Assembly: GCA_022709695.1 (NCBI GenBank)
Contig: JAKLII010000006.1
Location: forward strand, 124,001 to 188,000
Source: Bacteroidota bacterium
GTDB lineage: Bacteria > Bacteroidota > Bacteroidia > Bacteroidales > SKPS01
Direction of reading: 5' to 3'
Length of the DNA stretch: 64,000 bases
In this document: piece after piece, positions 44,126-54,937 of the stretch
Position numbering within the stretch: the stretch's first letter is position 1
How the letters are laid out: each line of letters begins with the position of its first letter
Notes under the pieces: model-generated
Seen by the model: only the letters and a program-made list of their open reading frames with translations
Told to the model about the DNA's origin: nothing
Database searches by the model: none
Made by a program: the position numbers and the translations under genes

Positions 44126-45487
44126 TTATCCGGTTATTCCTCCAGATCTCCCTTTGATCCTGCCCGATTTGGTAAGTCCGTCGTAATGACGCATCATCAG
44201 ATGGCTTTCTATCTGCTGCAGGGTATCAAGGATTACCCCCACCATAATCAGCAGGGAAGTACCTCCATAGAACTGGGCAAACTGGGAGTTGACCCCTGCA
44301 AGCCGTATGATTGCCGGCAGGATGGCCACGAACGCCAGAAAGACAGATCCGGGAAGGGTAATCTTGGAGAGGATTCCATCTATATATTGTGCGGTTTTCT
44401 TTCCGGGTTTTATGCCGGGAATAAATCCGCCGTTTTTCTTCATATCGTCAGCCATCTGCGTTGGGTTGATGGTGATGGCGGTATAGAAATAGGTGAAGGC
44501 GACGATCAGGATTGCAAACACCAGGTTGTACCAGAGGCCATTATAATTCACAAAGGCTCTTGCGAATGAGGAAAGGGTTTCTGAGTTGGAGAATCCCACC
44601 AGGGTGATCGGGAGGAACATGATGGCCTGGGCGAAGATGATGGGCATTACCCCTGCAGCATTCACTTTCAGGGGTACATACTGCCGAACCCCGCCATACT
44701 GTTTGTTTCCGACGATTCGTTTGGCGAACTGCACTGGTACACGGCGGGTGCCCTGCACAAGGAGGATACAGACCAGGATCACCACAATCAGCACCACCAG
44801 TTCAACCAGGAAGATCACGAGGCCACCGCCCTGGCTTTCCATGCGGCTCGCAAATTCGGCCACAAGGGCAAAGGGAAGCCTGGCAATGATACCCACCATG
44901 ATAATCAGAGAGATCCCGTTTCCGATCCCTTTATCGGTGATTTTCTCACCCAGCCACATGATAAACATGGAGCCAGCGGTAAGAATCAGCAGCGATGAAA
45001 GGCCGAAATAGGAGAAGATTCCGATATTTCCGAGCGGATCGAAAGGATAGATATTCTCGGGGCGTATCGTATTCACGAGGTTACGGATATAGGCCGGCGA
45101 CTGAAAAAGGAGAATCAGCACGGTAAGGTACCGGGTGATCTGGTTCATCTTTTTCCGACCGCTTTCCCCCTCTTTCTGCAATTTCTGGAAATAGGGTATT
45201 GCCATGCCCAGAAGCTGCACCACGATAGAGGCAGAGATATAGGGCATGATTCCCAGTGCAAAGATGGATGCATTGGAGAAGGCACCACCGGAGAACATGT
45301 TGATAAGGCCCATCAGCCCGGAGTCGGTCTGGCTCTGAAGGTTGGCAAGGCCTGACGGATTTACCCCGGGAAGGACCACATACGAACCCACACGGTAAAT
45401 GAGAATGATACCGATGGTAAAAAGAATCCTTTTCCTCAGATCTTCAATCTTGTAAATATTTCTAATGGTCTGGATAAATCGCTTCAT
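44126..45487 (-). CDS. secY: Preprotein translocase subunit SecY
   Basis: Central channel of the Sec translocon in the inner membrane; the route by which the signal-peptide proteins of this window cross. 453 residues with ten hydrophobic helices. Seen: the first helix and plug region (RVGSYVVLPGVNPSGL), GMAIPYFQKLQKEGESGRKK and the cytoplasmic loop RRVPVQFAKRIVGN, which contacts SecA/ribosome, and the C-terminal region GVILDTLQQIESHLMMRHYDG. Confidence 0.98.
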   Translation of the reverse strand: MKRFIQTIRNIYKIEDLRKRILFTIGIILIYRVGSYVVLPGVNPSGLANLQSQTDSGLMGLINMFSGGAFSNASIFALGIMPYISASIVVQLLGMAIPYFQKLQKEGESGRKKMNQITRYLTVLILLFQSPAYIRNLVNTIRPENIYPFDPLGNIGIFSYFGLSSLLILTAGSMFIMWLGEKITDKGIGNGISLIIMVGIIARLPFALVAEFASRMESQGGGLVIFLVELVVLIVVILVCILLVQGTRRVPVQFAKRIVGNKQYGGVRQYVPLKVNAAGVMPIIFAQAIMFLPITLVGFSNSETLSSFARAFVNYNGLWYNLVFAILIVAFTYFYTAITINPTQMADDMKKNGGFIPGIKPGKKTAQYIDGILSKITLPGSVFLAFVAILPAIIRLAGVNSQFAQFYGGTSLLIMVGVILDTLQQIESHLMMRHYDGLTKSGRIKGRSGGITG

Positions 45488-45495
45488 AAGGGAAA

Positions 45496-45942
45496 TTATA
45501 AGATTGTTGCTACACCACCCTGGGCTTCAATAGCCTTGATCGCCGAAGCGGAGAAGGCATGTGCGGTAACATCGAGTTTGGCGGCAAGTTCACCACGTCC
45601 AAGAATTTTCACCCTTTCATTTTTATTGGCAAGCCCGTGGTTGATAAGTACTTCCACATCGATAGAGGCAAGGTTGTACTGCTCAGCAAGTTTGCGGAGG
45701 GTATCCAGGTTAATGCCGTGGTATTCTACCCGGTTGATGTTTTTAAATCCAAACTTGGGCACACGTCTGTACAGAGGCATCTGACCCCCTTCAAAACCCA
45801 TCTTGGATTTGTAGCCCGAACGCGCTTTGGCGCCTTTGTGCCCGCGGGTGGAAGTGCCACCTTTGCCGGAACCTTGTCCGCGGCCGATGCGCTTCTCTTT
45901 CTTAACAGACCCTTCTGCCGGTTTTAAGTTACTGAGATCCAT
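45496..45942 (-). CDS. rplO: 50S ribosomal protein L15
   Basis: Late-assembly large-subunit protein; 148 residues with the Gly/Arg-rich N-terminal arm RIGRGQGSGKGGTSTRGHKG and the globular end VTAHAFSASAIKAIEAQGG. Precedes secY by 8 nt. Confidence 0.98.
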   Translation of the reverse strand: MDLSNLKPAEGSVKKEKRIGRGQGSGKGGTSTRGHKGAKARSGYKSKMGFEGGQMPLYRRVPKFGFKNINRVEYHGINLDTLRKLAEQYNLASIDVEVLINHGLANKNERVKILGRGELAAKLDVTAHAFSASAIKAIEAQGGVATIL

Positions 45943-45969
45943 ATCAATATAATATCTTGATGATTATGC

Positions 45970-46149
45970 TTAAATTTCTTCACATTTCACAAGGTGATGC
46001 ACTTTGTTTACCATCCCCAGAATCTGGGGTGTGGCATCATGTTCAACCACCTGATGCATTTTTCTCAGGCCCAGTGCCTGGAGGGTTCTTTTCTGGCGTT
46101 CGGGACGTCCGATACCGCTGCGTATCTGTTCTATTCTGATCCTTTTCAT
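45970..46149 (-). CDS. rpmD: 50S ribosomal protein L30
   Basis: 59 residues starting at the ATG 46149 (the frame is open beyond this but those residues are not L30). MKRIRIEQIRSGIGRPERQK, then LGLRKMHQVVEHDATPQILG matches the short L30 fold of bacteria. It follows rpsE by 19 nt. Confidence 0.95.
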   Translation of the reverse strand: MKRIRIEQIRSGIGRPERQKRTLQALGLRKMHQVVEHDATPQILGMVNKVHHLVKCEEI

Positions 46150-46168
46150 AGTTCGGTCAATGTTTTCC

Positions 46169-46693
46169 TTAGCCGTTAAACACTTTGTTGATATCCACCT
46201 GCCTGTTTTCAGCAACCATGCGGGCGTCACGCAAACGTGAGAGTGCGTCGATGGTAGCTTTCACCACACTGTGGGGGTTGGAGGATCCTTTGCTCTTGGC
46301 AAGCACATCTGTTACCCCTACACTCTCGAGTACAGCACGCATTGCACCGCCGGCAATTACACCGGTACCCGGGGATGCAGGTTTGATGAACACCTGAGCA
46401 CCACTGTAGTTACCGATCTGTTCGTGGGGAACCGTTCCTTTGAGCACGGGAACCTTGATCAGGTTCTTTTTGGCATCGTCAACGCCTTTGGCAATGGCTG
46501 AGGTAACCTCTTTGGCTTTGCCGAGGCCGTATCCTACCACACCATTCTCATTACCCACCACCACAATGGCAGAAAAACTGAAGGTGCGTCCCCCTTTGGT
46601 AACCTTGGTAACACGCTGAATACTTACCAGCCGGTCTTTGAAATCGATTTCGCTGGATTTTACTTTCTTTACGTTTAATTTTGCCATGTTCAT
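46169..46693 (-). CDS. rpsE: 30S ribosomal protein S5
   Basis: Small-subunit protein of the decoding/helicase region; 174 residues. Double-stranded RNA-binding N-terminal domain ([39 protein letters not shown]) and a C-terminal domain ([18 protein letters not shown] at the end). Confidence 0.98.
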   Translation of the reverse strand: MNMAKLNVKKVKSSEIDFKDRLVSIQRVTKVTKGGRTFSFSAIVVVGNENGVVGYGLGKAKEVTSAIAKGVDDAKKNLIKVPVLKGTVPHEQIGNYSGAQVFIKPASPGTGVIAGGAMRAVLESVGVTDVLAKSKGSSNPHSVVKATIDALSRLRDARMVAENRQVDINKVFNG

Positions 46694-46694
46694 T

Positions 46695-47063
46695 CTAGAA
46701 TTTAAGACCTGCTTCCCTTGCTCCTTCGGCGAGTGCCTTCACCCTGCCATGATACAGATAACCGTTACGGTCGAACACCACTGATTCGATACCGGCAGCG
46801 ATGGCTTTTTTAGCCAGGGCAGCTCCTACCATCTTTGCGATATCGGTTTTGGGCAGTTTTTGTTCGCTGATCTCCTTCTCCATGGAAGAAGCCGCAACGA
46901 GGGTGTTCCCTTTCAGATCGTCGATCACCTGAGCGTAGATCTGCTTGTTGCTTCTGAACACCGAGAGCCTGGGACGTTCATCAGTCCCCGAAATGCGCTT
47001 ACGGATGCGCATTTTGATTTTCTGTCTTCTGATCTCTTTTTTGTTTTTCATTTCAGTGGTCAT
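46695..47063 (-). CDS. rplR: 50S ribosomal protein L18
   Basis: Binds 5S rRNA; 122 residues (118 if started at the inner ATG 47051). Core: [38 protein letters not shown], and the C-terminal [20 protein letters not shown]. One nt before rpsE. Confidence 0.97.
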   Translation of the reverse strand: MTTEMKNKKEIRRQKIKMRIRKRISGTDERPRLSVFRSNKQIYAQVIDDLKGNTLVAASSMEKEISEQKLPKTDIAKMVGAALAKKAIAAGIESVVFDRNGYLYHGRVKALAEGAREAGLKF

Positions 47064-47119
47064 TTACCCGCTTTTTCAGAACTTCCGCCACCGGAGTCTT
47101 TGCTGCGGGCTGTTAGTGA

Positions 47120-47677
47120 TTATTTCTTTTCGCCAGACTTACCGGCCTTCTTGCGAAGCACTTCACCCCTGAAGCGGATCCCTTTGCCCTTGTAGGGTTC
47201 AGGTTTGCGCAGTGAGCGAACCTTGGCGGCTACCTGTCCCAGGAGCTGCTTGTCGAATGAGCGGAGAATCAGCACCGGAGGTTTACCTCTTTCGTTTAAG
47301 GATTCTGCTTTAATCTCTTCAGGAAGCTGGAACACGATATTGTGGGAATATCCGAGCGACATTTCCACAATCTGCCCTTTGGCTTCAACCTTGTAACCTA
47401 CCCCGATGAACTCCTGGGTGGTGGAGAAACCTTCGGATACGCCGGTTACCATATTCTGAATCAACGCTCTGTAAAGACCGTGTTTTGACCTTTCGGGCCC
47501 TGTGCTCCCCTCCCGGGTAAGTAAAAGATGGTTCCCTTCCTGTTCAACCCTGATGAGCGGATCCACTTGCTGTGTGAGTTCTCCCTGAGGGCCTTTTACC
47601 TTTACCACATTGTCGCCGGTAATGGTAACCTGAACGGTTGCAGGAACGATGATGGGGTTTTTTCCAATACGTGACAT
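47120..47677 (-). CDS. rplF: 50S ribosomal protein L6
   Basis: Binds 23S rRNA near the sarcin-ricin loop; 185 residues built from two similar domains. Seen: GKNPIIVPATVQVTI, TQEFIGVGYKVEAKGQIVEM, and the C-terminal VRSLRKPEPYKGKGIRFRGE, with a slightly long basic tail. Confidence 0.98.
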   Translation of the reverse strand: MSRIGKNPIIVPATVQVTITGDNVVKVKGPQGELTQQVDPLIRVEQEGNHLLLTREGSTGPERSKHGLYRALIQNMVTGVSEGFSTTQEFIGVGYKVEAKGQIVEMSLGYSHNIVFQLPEEIKAESLNERGKPPVLILRSFDKQLLGQVAAKVRSLRKPEPYKGKGIRFRGEVLRKKAGKSGEKK

Positions 47678-47695
47678 TGTTTTCCTCCAAAATAA

Positions 47696-48094
47696 TTAAC
47701 TGATGTAACAAAGAACCTCTCCGCCAATGTTGAGGTTTCTGGCCTCCTTATCGGTCATAAGCCCCTGGGAAGTGGATACAATCGCGATTCCCAGTCCGTT
47801 GAGTACCCTGGGCATATCGTCGGCTTTTACATAGTGCCTGAGGCCCGGGCGGCTCACGCGATCCATCTTCTGGATGGCAGATACCTTGTTTTTGGGATGG
47901 TATTTCAGGGCGATCTTGATGATCCCCTGTTTGTCATCTTCAACAAACTTGTAGTTGAGAATGTATCCTTTATCGAAGAGGATACGGGTGATTTCCCGTT
48001 TGATGTTGGAACCGGGAATCTCCACAATGCGGTGATTGGCATTCACAGCATTGCGAATCCGGGTTAAATAATCTGCAATAGGATCGGTAATCAT
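47696..48094 (-). CDS. rpsH: 30S ribosomal protein S8
   Basis: Primary 16S rRNA binder; 132 residues with the C-terminal consensus [20 protein letters not shown] and N-terminal [18 protein letters not shown]. In Escherichia coli S8 represses the spc operon; no matching leader element could be identified here. Confidence 0.98.
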   Translation of the reverse strand: MITDPIADYLTRIRNAVNANHRIVEIPGSNIKREITRILFDKGYILNYKFVEDDKQGIIKIALKYHPKNKVSAIQKMDRVSRPGLRHYVKADDMPRVLNGLGIAIVSTSQGLMTDKEARNLNIGGEVLCYIS

Positions 48095-48125
48095 ATCTTT
48101 TTCAGTATATTAACATTAAAACTTG

Positions 48126-48395
48126 TTACCAGCTCGCTTTTTTCACCCCGGGGATCAGCCCTTTCAAGGCCATCTCCCTGAAGTTGATTCTGGAAATGCC
48201 GAACTGACGCATAAAGCCTTTCGGGCGTCCGGTGAGGGAACACCTGTTGTGAAGGCGGACGGCAGAAGAGTTTTTGGGAAGTTTCTGCAGTGCTTCAAAG
48301 TCGCCTGCTTCTTTCAGGGCAGCACGCCTGGCAGCATACTTGGCCACCATACGTTCCCGTTTTCTTTCTCTTGCTTTGATTGATTCCTTAGCCAT
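48126..48395 (-). CDS. rpsN: 30S ribosomal protein S14, long zinc-free form
   Basis: 89 residues: the long form without the four zinc-binding cysteines (a single Cys in [20 protein letters not shown]). Binds the 16S head. It follows rplE by 12 nt. Confidence 0.97.
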   Translation of the reverse strand: MAKESIKARERKRERMVAKYAARRAALKEAGDFEALQKLPKNSSAVRLHNRCSLTGRPKGFMRQFGISRINFREMALKGLIPGVKKASW

Positions 48396-48407
48396 TTCTG
48401 TAAGTGA

Positions 48408-48959
48408 TTAATTTTTCTTGAAAGGAATTCCGAATGCCTTGAGCAGGGCGTAAGCCTCTTTGTCGTTGGCAGCCGTGGTTACAATGGTAATATCCATACC
48501 GGTGATCTTGTTCACCTTATCGATGTTGATTTCGGGGAAGATGATCTGTTCAGAGATCCCCATCGAGAAGTTACCCCGGCCGTCGAATCCCTTGTCGGAG
48601 ATACCGCGGAAGTCGCGGATACGGGGAATCGAAACTGAGATCAGCCTGTCGAGGAATTCGTACATCCTGTGGCCACGGAGGGTTACTCTTGCACCTACGG
48701 GCATCCCTTTTCTGAGTTTAAAGTTGGAGATGTCAACCTTTGATCTGGTTGCCACAGCCTTCTGACCTGCTATCTGTGTCATTTCATCCATTGCAAAGTC
48801 AATAAGCTTTTTATCGGCAATAGCACCACCAACGCCCTGATTAAGAACAATTTTTGTCAGGCGTGGCACCTGCATTACGCTTTTAAACTTAAACTCTTCC
48901 ATCAGCGCAGGAGAAATCTCGCTGACGAATTTTTCCTTAAGTCGTGGTGTGTAACTCAT
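48408..48959 (-). CDS. rplE: 50S ribosomal protein L5
   Basis: Binds 5S rRNA and contacts P-site tRNA; 183 residues. Motifs: [60 protein letters not shown]. Its ATG shares one base with the rplX stop codon. Confidence 0.98.
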   Translation of the reverse strand: MSYTPRLKEKFVSEISPALMEEFKFKSVMQVPRLTKIVLNQGVGGAIADKKLIDFAMDEMTQIAGQKAVATRSKVDISNFKLRKGMPVGARVTLRGHRMYEFLDRLISVSIPRIRDFRGISDKGFDGRGNFSMGISEQIIFPEINIDKVNKITGMDITIVTTAANDKEAYALLKAFGIPFKKN

Positions 48960-49279
48960 TATTTAATTACCTCCCCTGTTTTTTTTGAATACCTGACCAT
49001 TTTCCCGGATTTCTCATCCAGTTTCTTTCCAACCTTCGTGGCGTTTCCTTTTCCATCCACCAGCATCAGGTTGGAGACATGAATGGCAGCTTCGCGCTTG
49101 ACAATTCCTCCCTGCGGGTTCTTTGAGGTGGGTTTGGAATGCTTCGACACCAGGTTGATCCCTTCAACGATCGCCCGTTCCTTTTCAACATCGACCCGCA
49201 GAACCCTGCCCTGCTGGCCTTTGTCTTCACCGGAAATCACTTTAACGGTATCGTTTTTCTTGATTTTCAACTTCTTCAT
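48959..49279 (-). CDS. rplX: 50S ribosomal protein L24
   Basis: Early assembly initiator of the large subunit; 106 residues with an N-terminal KOW motif ([20 protein letters not shown]). Stop overlaps the rplE start by one base, implying translational coupling. Confidence 0.98.
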   Translation of the reverse strand: MKKLKIKKNDTVKVISGEDKGQQGRVLRVDVEKERAIVEGINLVSKHSKPTSKNPQGGIVKREAAIHVSNLMLVDGKGNATKVGKKLDEKSGKMVRYSKKTGEVIK

Positions 49280-49290
49280 ACGATTAGATA

Positions 49291-49659
49291 TTAAAGCACT
49301 TCGGGTGCCAGTGAGACAATCTTCATAAATTTCTTATCCCTGAGTTCCCTTGCCACCGGGCCGAAGATACGTGTACCCCTGATTTCGTCTGCATTGCTGA
49401 GCAGCACAACGGCATTGTCGTCGAACCGGATGTAGGACCCGTCGGGACGGCGAACCTCCTTACGGGTGCGTACGATAACGGCCTTTGAAACGGCACCTTT
49501 TTTAATATTGCCTGACGGGACAGCATTTTTTACCGACACGATGATCTTGTCACCCACGGAAGCGTACCGGCGTTTTGTGCCGCCCAGTACCCGGATGCAG
49601 AGGACTTCCTTTGCCCCGCTGTTGTCTGCAACCTTGAGACGTGATTCTTGCTGTATCAT
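49291..49659 (-). CDS. rplN: 50S ribosomal protein L14
   Basis: Interface protein forming bridges to the small subunit; 122 residues. [20 protein letters not shown] is the family signature. It follows rpsQ with a 2-nt gap. Confidence 0.98.
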   Translation of the reverse strand: MIQQESRLKVADNSGAKEVLCIRVLGGTKRRYASVGDKIIVSVKNAVPSGNIKKGAVSKAVIVRTRKEVRRPDGSYIRFDDNAVVLLSNADEIRGTRIFGPVARELRDKKFMKIVSLAPEVL

Positions 49660-49661
49660 AA

Positions 49662-49919
49662 CTATTTGGCTCTTTCAATGATTTCAACTAGTCTCCAACA
49701 CTTGTTTTTGCTGAGCGGACGGGTTTCCATGATCCGTACGGTATCGCCGATGTTGCACTCATTCTTTTCGTCGTGGGCCACAAACCGCGACCTTCTCTTG
49801 ACGAACTTACCGTAAATCGGGTGTTTTTCACGATGGTCGATCTGTACCACGATGGATTTCTGCATTTTATTGCTTACCACCAGCCCGATACGCTCTTTCC
49901 TTAAATTTCTGGTTTCCAT
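49662..49919 (-). CDS. rpsQ: 30S ribosomal protein S17
   Basis: Early 16S binder with an OB fold; 85 residues from [19 protein letters not shown] (ATG 49919), the start matching family homologues; an upstream in-frame ATG at 49928 would add MNT. Signature: [20 protein letters not shown]. Confidence 0.97.
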   Translation of the reverse strand: METRNLRKERIGLVVSNKMQKSIVVQIDHREKHPIYGKFVKRRSRFVAHDEKNECNIGDTVRIMETRPLSKNKCWRLVEIIERAK

Positions 49920-49935
49920 TGTATTCACCTATGGA

Positions 49936-50142
49936 TTAAATGTTTTTCTCTTGTTCCAATTCTCTTCTGCGCATCTCGGATTTCAACCTTGCGATGGTCT
50001 TCCGGAAGGCAGAGATTTTCCGGGGGTTTTCGAGTTCAGAGACCTTGTGGTGCAGTTTCATTTTCTGCAGCTGATTCTCCTCATCCTCAAGCCTTTCTAT
50101 CAGTTCGGGAGTGGATAATTCCTTAATCACCTGTTGTTTCAT
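49936..50142 (-). CDS. rpmC: 50S ribosomal protein L29
   Basis: Small helical protein at the exit tunnel mouth, near the signal-recognition particle site; 68 residues. LEDEENQLQKMKLHHKVSEL and ARLKSEMRRRELEQEKN. Between rplP and rpsQ. Confidence 0.97.
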   Translation of the reverse strand: MKQQVIKELSTPELIERLEDEENQLQKMKLHHKVSELENPRKISAFRKTIARLKSEMRRRELEQEKNI

Positions 50143-50156
50143 CAGTATCCTGGTTT

Positions 50157-50579
50157 TTATTCTTCAACATAATCACGACGTACCACAAACTTCGTGGTAA
50201 CGGGGAGTTTCTGGGCTGCCAGGCGCATAGCTTCCTTGGCAATGGCGAGGGGAACACCTTCCGATTCGAACATAATCCGACCGGGGGTAACCCTGGCAAC
50301 ATAGTACTCAGGGGATCCTTTTCCCTTACCCATACGCACCTCGGCGGGTTTCTTGGAAACGGGTTTGTCGGGGAAAATACGGATCCAGATCTGCCCTTCA
50401 CGTTTCATATGACGGGTAACAGCCTGACGGGCGGCTTCAATCTGACGGCCGGTAATCCAGCCTTCTTCGAGGGTTTTGATACCAAAGGTACCGAAAGCCA
50501 GCTGGTTTCCCCGCTGTGAATTCCCCTTCATGCGCCCTTTCTGCTGCTTTCTGTATTTTGTTCTTCTTGGCTGTAACAT
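50157..50579 (-). CDS. rplP: 50S ribosomal protein L16
   Basis: Positions A-site tRNA in the peptidyl transferase region; 140 residues. Family signatures: [40 protein letters not shown] and [16 protein letters not shown], plus the modified-Arg region [15 protein letters not shown]. Confidence 0.98.
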   Translation of the reverse strand: MLQPRRTKYRKQQKGRMKGNSQRGNQLAFGTFGIKTLEEGWITGRQIEAARQAVTRHMKREGQIWIRIFPDKPVSKKPAEVRMGKGKGSPEYYVARVTPGRIMFESEGVPLAIAKEAMRLAAQKLPVTTKFVVRRDYVEE

Positions 50580-50613
50580 AATGTATCTAGCGTTTACAGA
50601 TTATTGCAATTGG

Positions 50614-51345
50614 TTATTTTTTCCTGCGCGGACCGCGGTTTCCACGTGTTACATTGCCGGCCGGCCTGGCAGGTTTCTGGGTTACTGCCCCGTCAACCGT
50701 GGAGAATTCACGCTTGCCGTATACTTCACCTTTACAGATCCACACCTTGATACCGATGCGACCGTAGGTGGTATGTGCTTCACTCAGGGCATAGTCGATA
50801 TCGGCGCGGAAGGTATGCAGCGGAGTACGCCCTTCCTTGTACCCTTCGGTACGGGCCATTTCAGCGCCACCCACGCGGCCGCTGATCATCACCTTGATCC
50901 CCTCGGCACCCATACGCATGGTATTGGCAATGGCGGTCTTCAGTGCACGGCGGAATGAAACACGCCCTTCGATCTGTTTGGCGATGGTCTGGCTCACGAT
51001 GTAAGCATCCAGTTCCGGCCGCTTGATCTCGGAAATATTGATCTGTATCTCCTTGTTTGTGACCTTCTTCAACTCTTCCTTCAGCTTATCTACTTCCTGG
51101 CCACCCTTACCGATAATGATACCGGGGCGGGCGGTGAAGATGGTTACCGTTACAAGCTTGAGGGTGCGTTCAATCACAATCCTGGAGACACCGGCCTTGG
51201 AAAGCCTGGCCGACAGATACTGACGGATTTTGAAGTCTTCGTGCAGTTTATCGCTGAAGCTTCTGCCTTTGCCACCGTACCAGTTCGAATCCCATCCTCT
51301 GATGATTCCAAGACGGTTGCCAATCGGGTTAGTCTTTTGTCCCAT
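50614..51345 (-). CDS. rpsC: 30S ribosomal protein S3
   Basis: mRNA entry-channel protein with helicase function; 243 residues. KH domain with the GxxG loop in [18 protein letters not shown], and the C-terminal [20 protein letters not shown]. The basic tail ends [14 protein letters not shown]. Confidence 0.98.
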   Translation of the reverse strand: MGQKTNPIGNRLGIIRGWDSNWYGGKGRSFSDKLHEDFKIRQYLSARLSKAGVSRIVIERTLKLVTVTIFTARPGIIIGKGGQEVDKLKEELKKVTNKEIQINISEIKRPELDAYIVSQTIAKQIEGRVSFRRALKTAIANTMRMGAEGIKVMISGRVGGAEMARTEGYKEGRTPLHTFRADIDYALSEAHTTYGRIGIKVWICKGEVYGKREFSTVDGAVTQKPARPAGNVTRGNRGPRRKK

Positions 51346-51369
51346 TATTTCTCTGCGTTATGATTCTTC

Positions 51370-51822
51370 TTAATTTTCAGTTTCTTCTTTCACCTCTTCC
51401 TGCATGGCGAGAAGGGCTTCTTCTTCTTCCTTCCGGCTGCCCAGAAACACGGTAACGTGATTCGAACGCTTCCGGACACGGTGAGCCCTGCCCTGAGGAG
51501 CTGTCTGCAAACGCTTCAGCATCCTGCCTCCATCGACCTGAATGGTTTTTACATACAAATGGCTGTCTTCCATCCGTGCACCCTGGTTTTTCTGCTGCCA
51601 GTTGGCCATCGCAGATAAAACCAGTTTGCGCACCTTATCAGAAGCATCCTTGGGGGAGGTCTTCAGCACATACAGTGCTTTTTCCACCTCCATGCCCCGG
51701 ATCATGTCTGCCACCAGGCGCATCTTGCGCGGTGATGAAGGACAATCGTTCAATTTGGCGAAATACAGGCTTTTGTTGGCCTCTTTACGCTCTTCTGCTG
51801 CTATTCTTTTTCTTGCTCCCAT
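51370..51822 (-). CDS. rplV: 50S ribosomal protein L22 with acidic tail
   Basis: Lines the nascent-peptide exit tunnel; 150 residues. Core: [20 protein letters not shown] and the tunnel loop [20 protein letters not shown]. The last 25 or so residues are an acidic extension ([20 protein letters not shown]). Confidence 0.97.
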   Translation of the reverse strand: MGARKRIAAEERKEANKSLYFAKLNDCPSSPRKMRLVADMIRGMEVEKALYVLKTSPKDASDKVRKLVLSAMANWQQKNQGARMEDSHLYVKTIQVDGGRMLKRLQTAPQGRAHRVRKRSNHVTVFLGSRKEEEEALLAMQEEVKEETEN

Positions 51823-51878
51823 TGTTCAGTTTTTTTACTTACCTCAGTACCGTAATCGTATCAGGGGTTCATCCGGAA

Positions 51879-52148
51879 TTATTTCTTCTTGTTTCCGGCA
51901 TGTCCACGGAAGGTACGGGTGGGTGAAAATTCGCCCAGCTTGTGACCCACCATATTCTCAGTTACATATACGGGGATGAACTTGTTGCCATTGTGTACAG
52001 CGATGGTCAACCCTACAAAATCCGGGGAAATCACAGAAGCCCTCGACCAGGTTTTGATCACGGATTTCTTGCGGGATTCCTGTGTTTCAAGTACCCTCTG
52101 CTCAAGTTTGTAGTGGATGTAGGGTCCTTTTTTCAGCGATCGGCTCAT
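51879..52148 (-). CDS. rpsS: 30S ribosomal protein S19
   Basis: Head protein contacting 16S and S13; 89 residues. [20 protein letters not shown], and the signature [20 protein letters not shown] followed by [18 protein letters not shown]. Confidence 0.98.
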   Translation of the reverse strand: MSRSLKKGPYIHYKLEQRVLETQESRKKSVIKTWSRASVISPDFVGLTIAVHNGNKFIPVYVTENMVGHKLGEFSPTRTFRGHAGNKKK

Positions 52149-52176
52149 ATTACAATGTTGTTATATTGATTACCAA

Positions 52177-53001
52177 TTATTTCTTTCTGCGTTCGATGAT
52201 GTAGTTGTTGGAGGGGTTCTTCTTCGAACGGGTTTTATAACCCTTGGAGGGGATACCCTTCCTGGAGCGGGGGTGTCCACCGGTTGCCCTACCTTCACCA
52301 CCACCCATGGGGTGATCAACGGGGTTCATTACTACGGCCCTGGTGCGCGGACGGGTGCCGAGCCACCTGGACCTTCCGGCTTTGCCACTCACTTCAAGGC
52401 TGTGGTCGATGTTGCTCACCATTCCAATGGTAGCTTTGCACGACTGGAGGATGAGACGGGTTTCGCCGCTGGGCATCTTCAGCACTGCATACTTGCCATC
52501 GCGCGACATGAGCTGTGCGTACGAGCCGGCACTGCGGGCCATCTTGGCTCCCTGTCCGGGACGAAGCTCGATGTTGTGAATGATGGTACCATAAGGAATC
52601 TCACTCAGATACAAGGTGTTGCCAAGGTCGGGTGATACTCCCTTGCCCGAGTTGATCTCCTGCCCCACTTTAAGTCCGTTGGGTGCAATAATGTACCGCT
52701 TCTCTCCATCGGCATAACATACCATTGCTATACGGGCCGTGCGGTTGGGATCGTATTCGATGGTCTTCACGAGGGCAGGAATTCCTTCCTTCTCACGCTT
52801 GAAATCGATCATACGGTAGGCCTGTTTATGGCCACCCCCGATATAACGCATGGTCATCTTGCCCTGGTTGTTGCGGCCGCCGCTCTTTCGGATAGGGGCC
52901 AGCAAACTCTTTTCAGGCTTTTCCGCAGTAATGTCGTCAAATGCGCTGATAATCTTGAAGCGCTGGCTCGACGTTGTGGGTTTGAATTTCTTTAAAGCCA
53001 T
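52177..53001 (-). CDS. rplB: 50S ribosomal protein L2
   Basis: Universal core protein next to the peptidyl transferase centre; 274 residues. Seen: [20 protein letters not shown], the bridge region RGVAR-like stretch [20 protein letters not shown] with its conserved His, and the basic tail [20 protein letters not shown]. Confidence 0.98.
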   Translation of the reverse strand: MALKKFKPTTSSQRFKIISAFDDITAEKPEKSLLAPIRKSGGRNNQGKMTMRYIGGGHKQAYRMIDFKREKEGIPALVKTIEYDPNRTARIAMVCYADGEKRYIIAPNGLKVGQEINSGKGVSPDLGNTLYLSEIPYGTIIHNIELRPGQGAKMARSAGSYAQLMSRDGKYAVLKMPSGETRLILQSCKATIGMVSNIDHSLEVSGKAGRSRWLGTRPRTRAVVMNPVDHPMGGGEGRATGGHPRSRKGIPSKGYKTRSKKNPSNNYIIERRKK

Positions 53002-53009
53002 GATATTCC

Positions 53010-53300
53010 TTAGATATTACTGAAAAAATCAATCGTTTCACCTTCCGATAATGTCACAATGGCCTTTTTATAGGCATTGGTGCGCCCTGTCAGATATCCC
53101 GACTTGCTCATCCTGCTCTTGGCTTTACCATCATGATTCATCGTATTCACACTTGTAACCTTCACCCCGTAGAGTTGCTCCACGGCGTTGCGGATCTGTA
53201 CCTTGTTGGCACCCCTGTCAACGATAAAGGCGTACTGCTTCAGCTTTTCGCCGATCTCAGTCATCTTTTCGGTGATCACAGGTTTTAAAATGATATTCAT
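53010..53300 (-). CDS. rplW: 50S ribosomal protein L23
   Basis: Docking site for trigger factor and SRP at the exit tunnel; 96 residues. [20 protein letters not shown], then [20 protein letters not shown] with the exposed loop. Follows rplD by 33 nt. Confidence 0.97.
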   Translation of the reverse strand: MNIILKPVITEKMTEIGEKLKQYAFIVDRGANKVQIRNAVEQLYGVKVTSVNTMNHDGKAKSRMSKSGYLTGRTNAYKKAIVTLSEGETIDFFSNI

Positions 53301-53333
53301 TGTACTTGCTTGTTAATGGTTTAACCCTGTGCT

Positions 53334-53966
53334 TTAGTCATTCTTCAGGATCGACCCGATCTTCTCCAGTGATCCCTCTGCAATCAGCAGTTTTCCTGCG
53401 TTGAGGATTTCATAGGTATTGATGTTATCGGCTACGATTACTCTGGATTTCTGCAGGTTACGTGATGCAAGCCAGATATTCCTGTCAGATTCCGGAACCA
53501 CCAGCAGGGTTTTCTGCCCTTCGAGGTTCAGGTTCTTAAGCATCGACAGGAAGCTCCTGGTTTTGGGTTCCTCGAAAGAGAAATCTTCAAGAATCACAAT
53601 ACCTTCTGTTTTGGCTTTGTAGCTGAGTGCGGAGCGGCGTGCCAGCAGTTTGAGCTTTTTATTGAGCTTGATGCCGTATTCGCGGGGTTCAGGACCGAAC
53701 ATGGTTCCACCACCACGAAACAGGGGTGATTTGATGCTGCCGGCACGGGCTGTACCAGTACCCTTCTGACGTTTCAGCTTACGGGTACTCCCGGAAACCA
53801 GTGCTTTGTTCAGGGTAGCATGGGTTCCCTGACGCTGATTGGCAGTGTATTGCTTCACATCCAGATATATGGCGTGATCATTCGGCTCGATACCGAAAAT
53901 GGAGTCATCGAGATTCACATTCCTCCCGGCCGACTCTCCGCTGATTTTATATACTGTTAGCTCCAT
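53334..53966 (-). CDS. rplD: 50S ribosomal protein L4
   Basis: Lines the exit-tunnel constriction together with L22; 210 residues. Tunnel loop: [20 protein letters not shown], then [20 protein letters not shown]. Overlaps rplC by 10 nt. In Enterobacteria L4 represses the S10 operon; such a leader is not seen here. Confidence 0.98.
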   Translation of the reverse strand: MELTVYKISGESAGRNVNLDDSIFGIEPNDHAIYLDVKQYTANQRQGTHATLNKALVSGSTRKLKRQKGTGTARAGSIKSPLFRGGGTMFGPEPREYGIKLNKKLKLLARRSALSYKAKTEGIVILEDFSFEEPKTRSFLSMLKNLNLEGQKTLLVVPESDRNIWLASRNLQKSRVIVADNINTYEILNAGKLLIAEGSLEKIGSILKND

Positions 53967-54580
53967 CTCTCTAAAATTAAATATGAACCTTTTGGCCCGG
54001 GAACCGAACCTTTTACCACCACCAGGTTTTTCTCAGGGATCAGCTTCATAATCTGAAGGTTGATCATCTTGCGGCGGGCATTGCCGGTACGGCCAGCCAT
54101 CCGCATCCCTTTGAATACCTTGGAAGGATAGGAAGATGCACCAACTGAACCGGGAGCCCTGAGCCTGTTGTGCTGGCCGTGGGTGGAATCGCCTACCCCA
54201 CCAAAGCCATGGCGTTTAACCACGCCCTGGAAGCCCTTTCCTTTGGTAACACCTACCACATCAATGTATTCCCCTTCAACAAAAACCTCCACAGTAAGGG
54301 TCTGCCCATACTGCTTCCGCTCTTCAAACCTGGAAAACTCAGCAAGAATTTTCTTCGGACCTGTACCGGCTTTGCGGAAGTGCCCCAGCATCGGCTTGTT
54401 GGCTCTGCTCTCTTTCATCTCGTCGTATCCAAGCTGGATCGCTTCGTAACCGTCATTCTCCAGGGTCCTTACCTGCGTAACAACGCAAGGTCCTGCTTCG
54501 ATGACCGTGCAGGGAACCATTTTCCCGTCCTGGTCAAAGATGCTGGTCATCCCAATCTTTTTTCCTATTAATCCTGACAT
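53957..54580 (-). CDS. rplC: 50S ribosomal protein L3
   Basis: Early assembly protein reaching the peptidyl transferase centre; 207 residues. [40 protein letters not shown], and the loop [20 protein letters not shown], which carries the Gln methylated in some species' L3. Confidence 0.98.
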   Translation of the reverse strand: MSGLIGKKIGMTSIFDQDGKMVPCTVIEAGPCVVTQVRTLENDGYEAIQLGYDEMKESRANKPMLGHFRKAGTGPKKILAEFSRFEERKQYGQTLTVEVFVEGEYIDVVGVTKGKGFQGVVKRHGFGGVGDSTHGQHNRLRAPGSVGASSYPSKVFKGMRMAGRTGNARRKMINLQIMKLIPEKNLVVVKGSVPGPKGSYLILERWS

Positions 54581-54613
54581 ATCCTATCGTTTTTTATCGC
54601 GTCAATAACCTGA

Positions 54614-54919
54614 TCAAACCTTGATTTCAACTTCAACCCCGCTGGGAAGTTCAAGCTTCATAAGGGCATCGATCGTCTTGGAGGTGGTGCTGTAAATATC
54701 CAGCAACCTCTTGTAAGTGAACAACTGGAACTGCTCGCGTGACTTCTTGTTCACGAACGTTGACCTGTTCACGGTGAAAATCTTGCGGTTGGTAGGCAAC
54801 GGAATAGGACCGTTCACCACAGCACCGGTGGTTTTCACTGTCTTGACTATCTTCTCTGCCGATTTATCGACGAGGTTGTAGTCATACGACTTCAGTTTTA
54901 TTCTGATCTTCTGGCTCAC
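54614..54919 (-). CDS. rpsJ: 30S ribosomal protein S10
   Basis: Head protein, also NusE in antitermination; 101 residues. [20 protein letters not shown], then [20 protein letters not shown]. First gene of the S10 block, 18 nt after fusA. Confidence 0.98.
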   Translation of the reverse strand: MSQKIRIKLKSYDYNLVDKSAEKIVKTVKTTGAVVNGPIPLPTNRKIFTVNRSTFVNKKSREQFQLFTYKRLLDIYSTTSKTIDALMKLELPSGVEVEIKV

Positions 54920-54937
54920 CTTGGCTAATTTTTTTAT

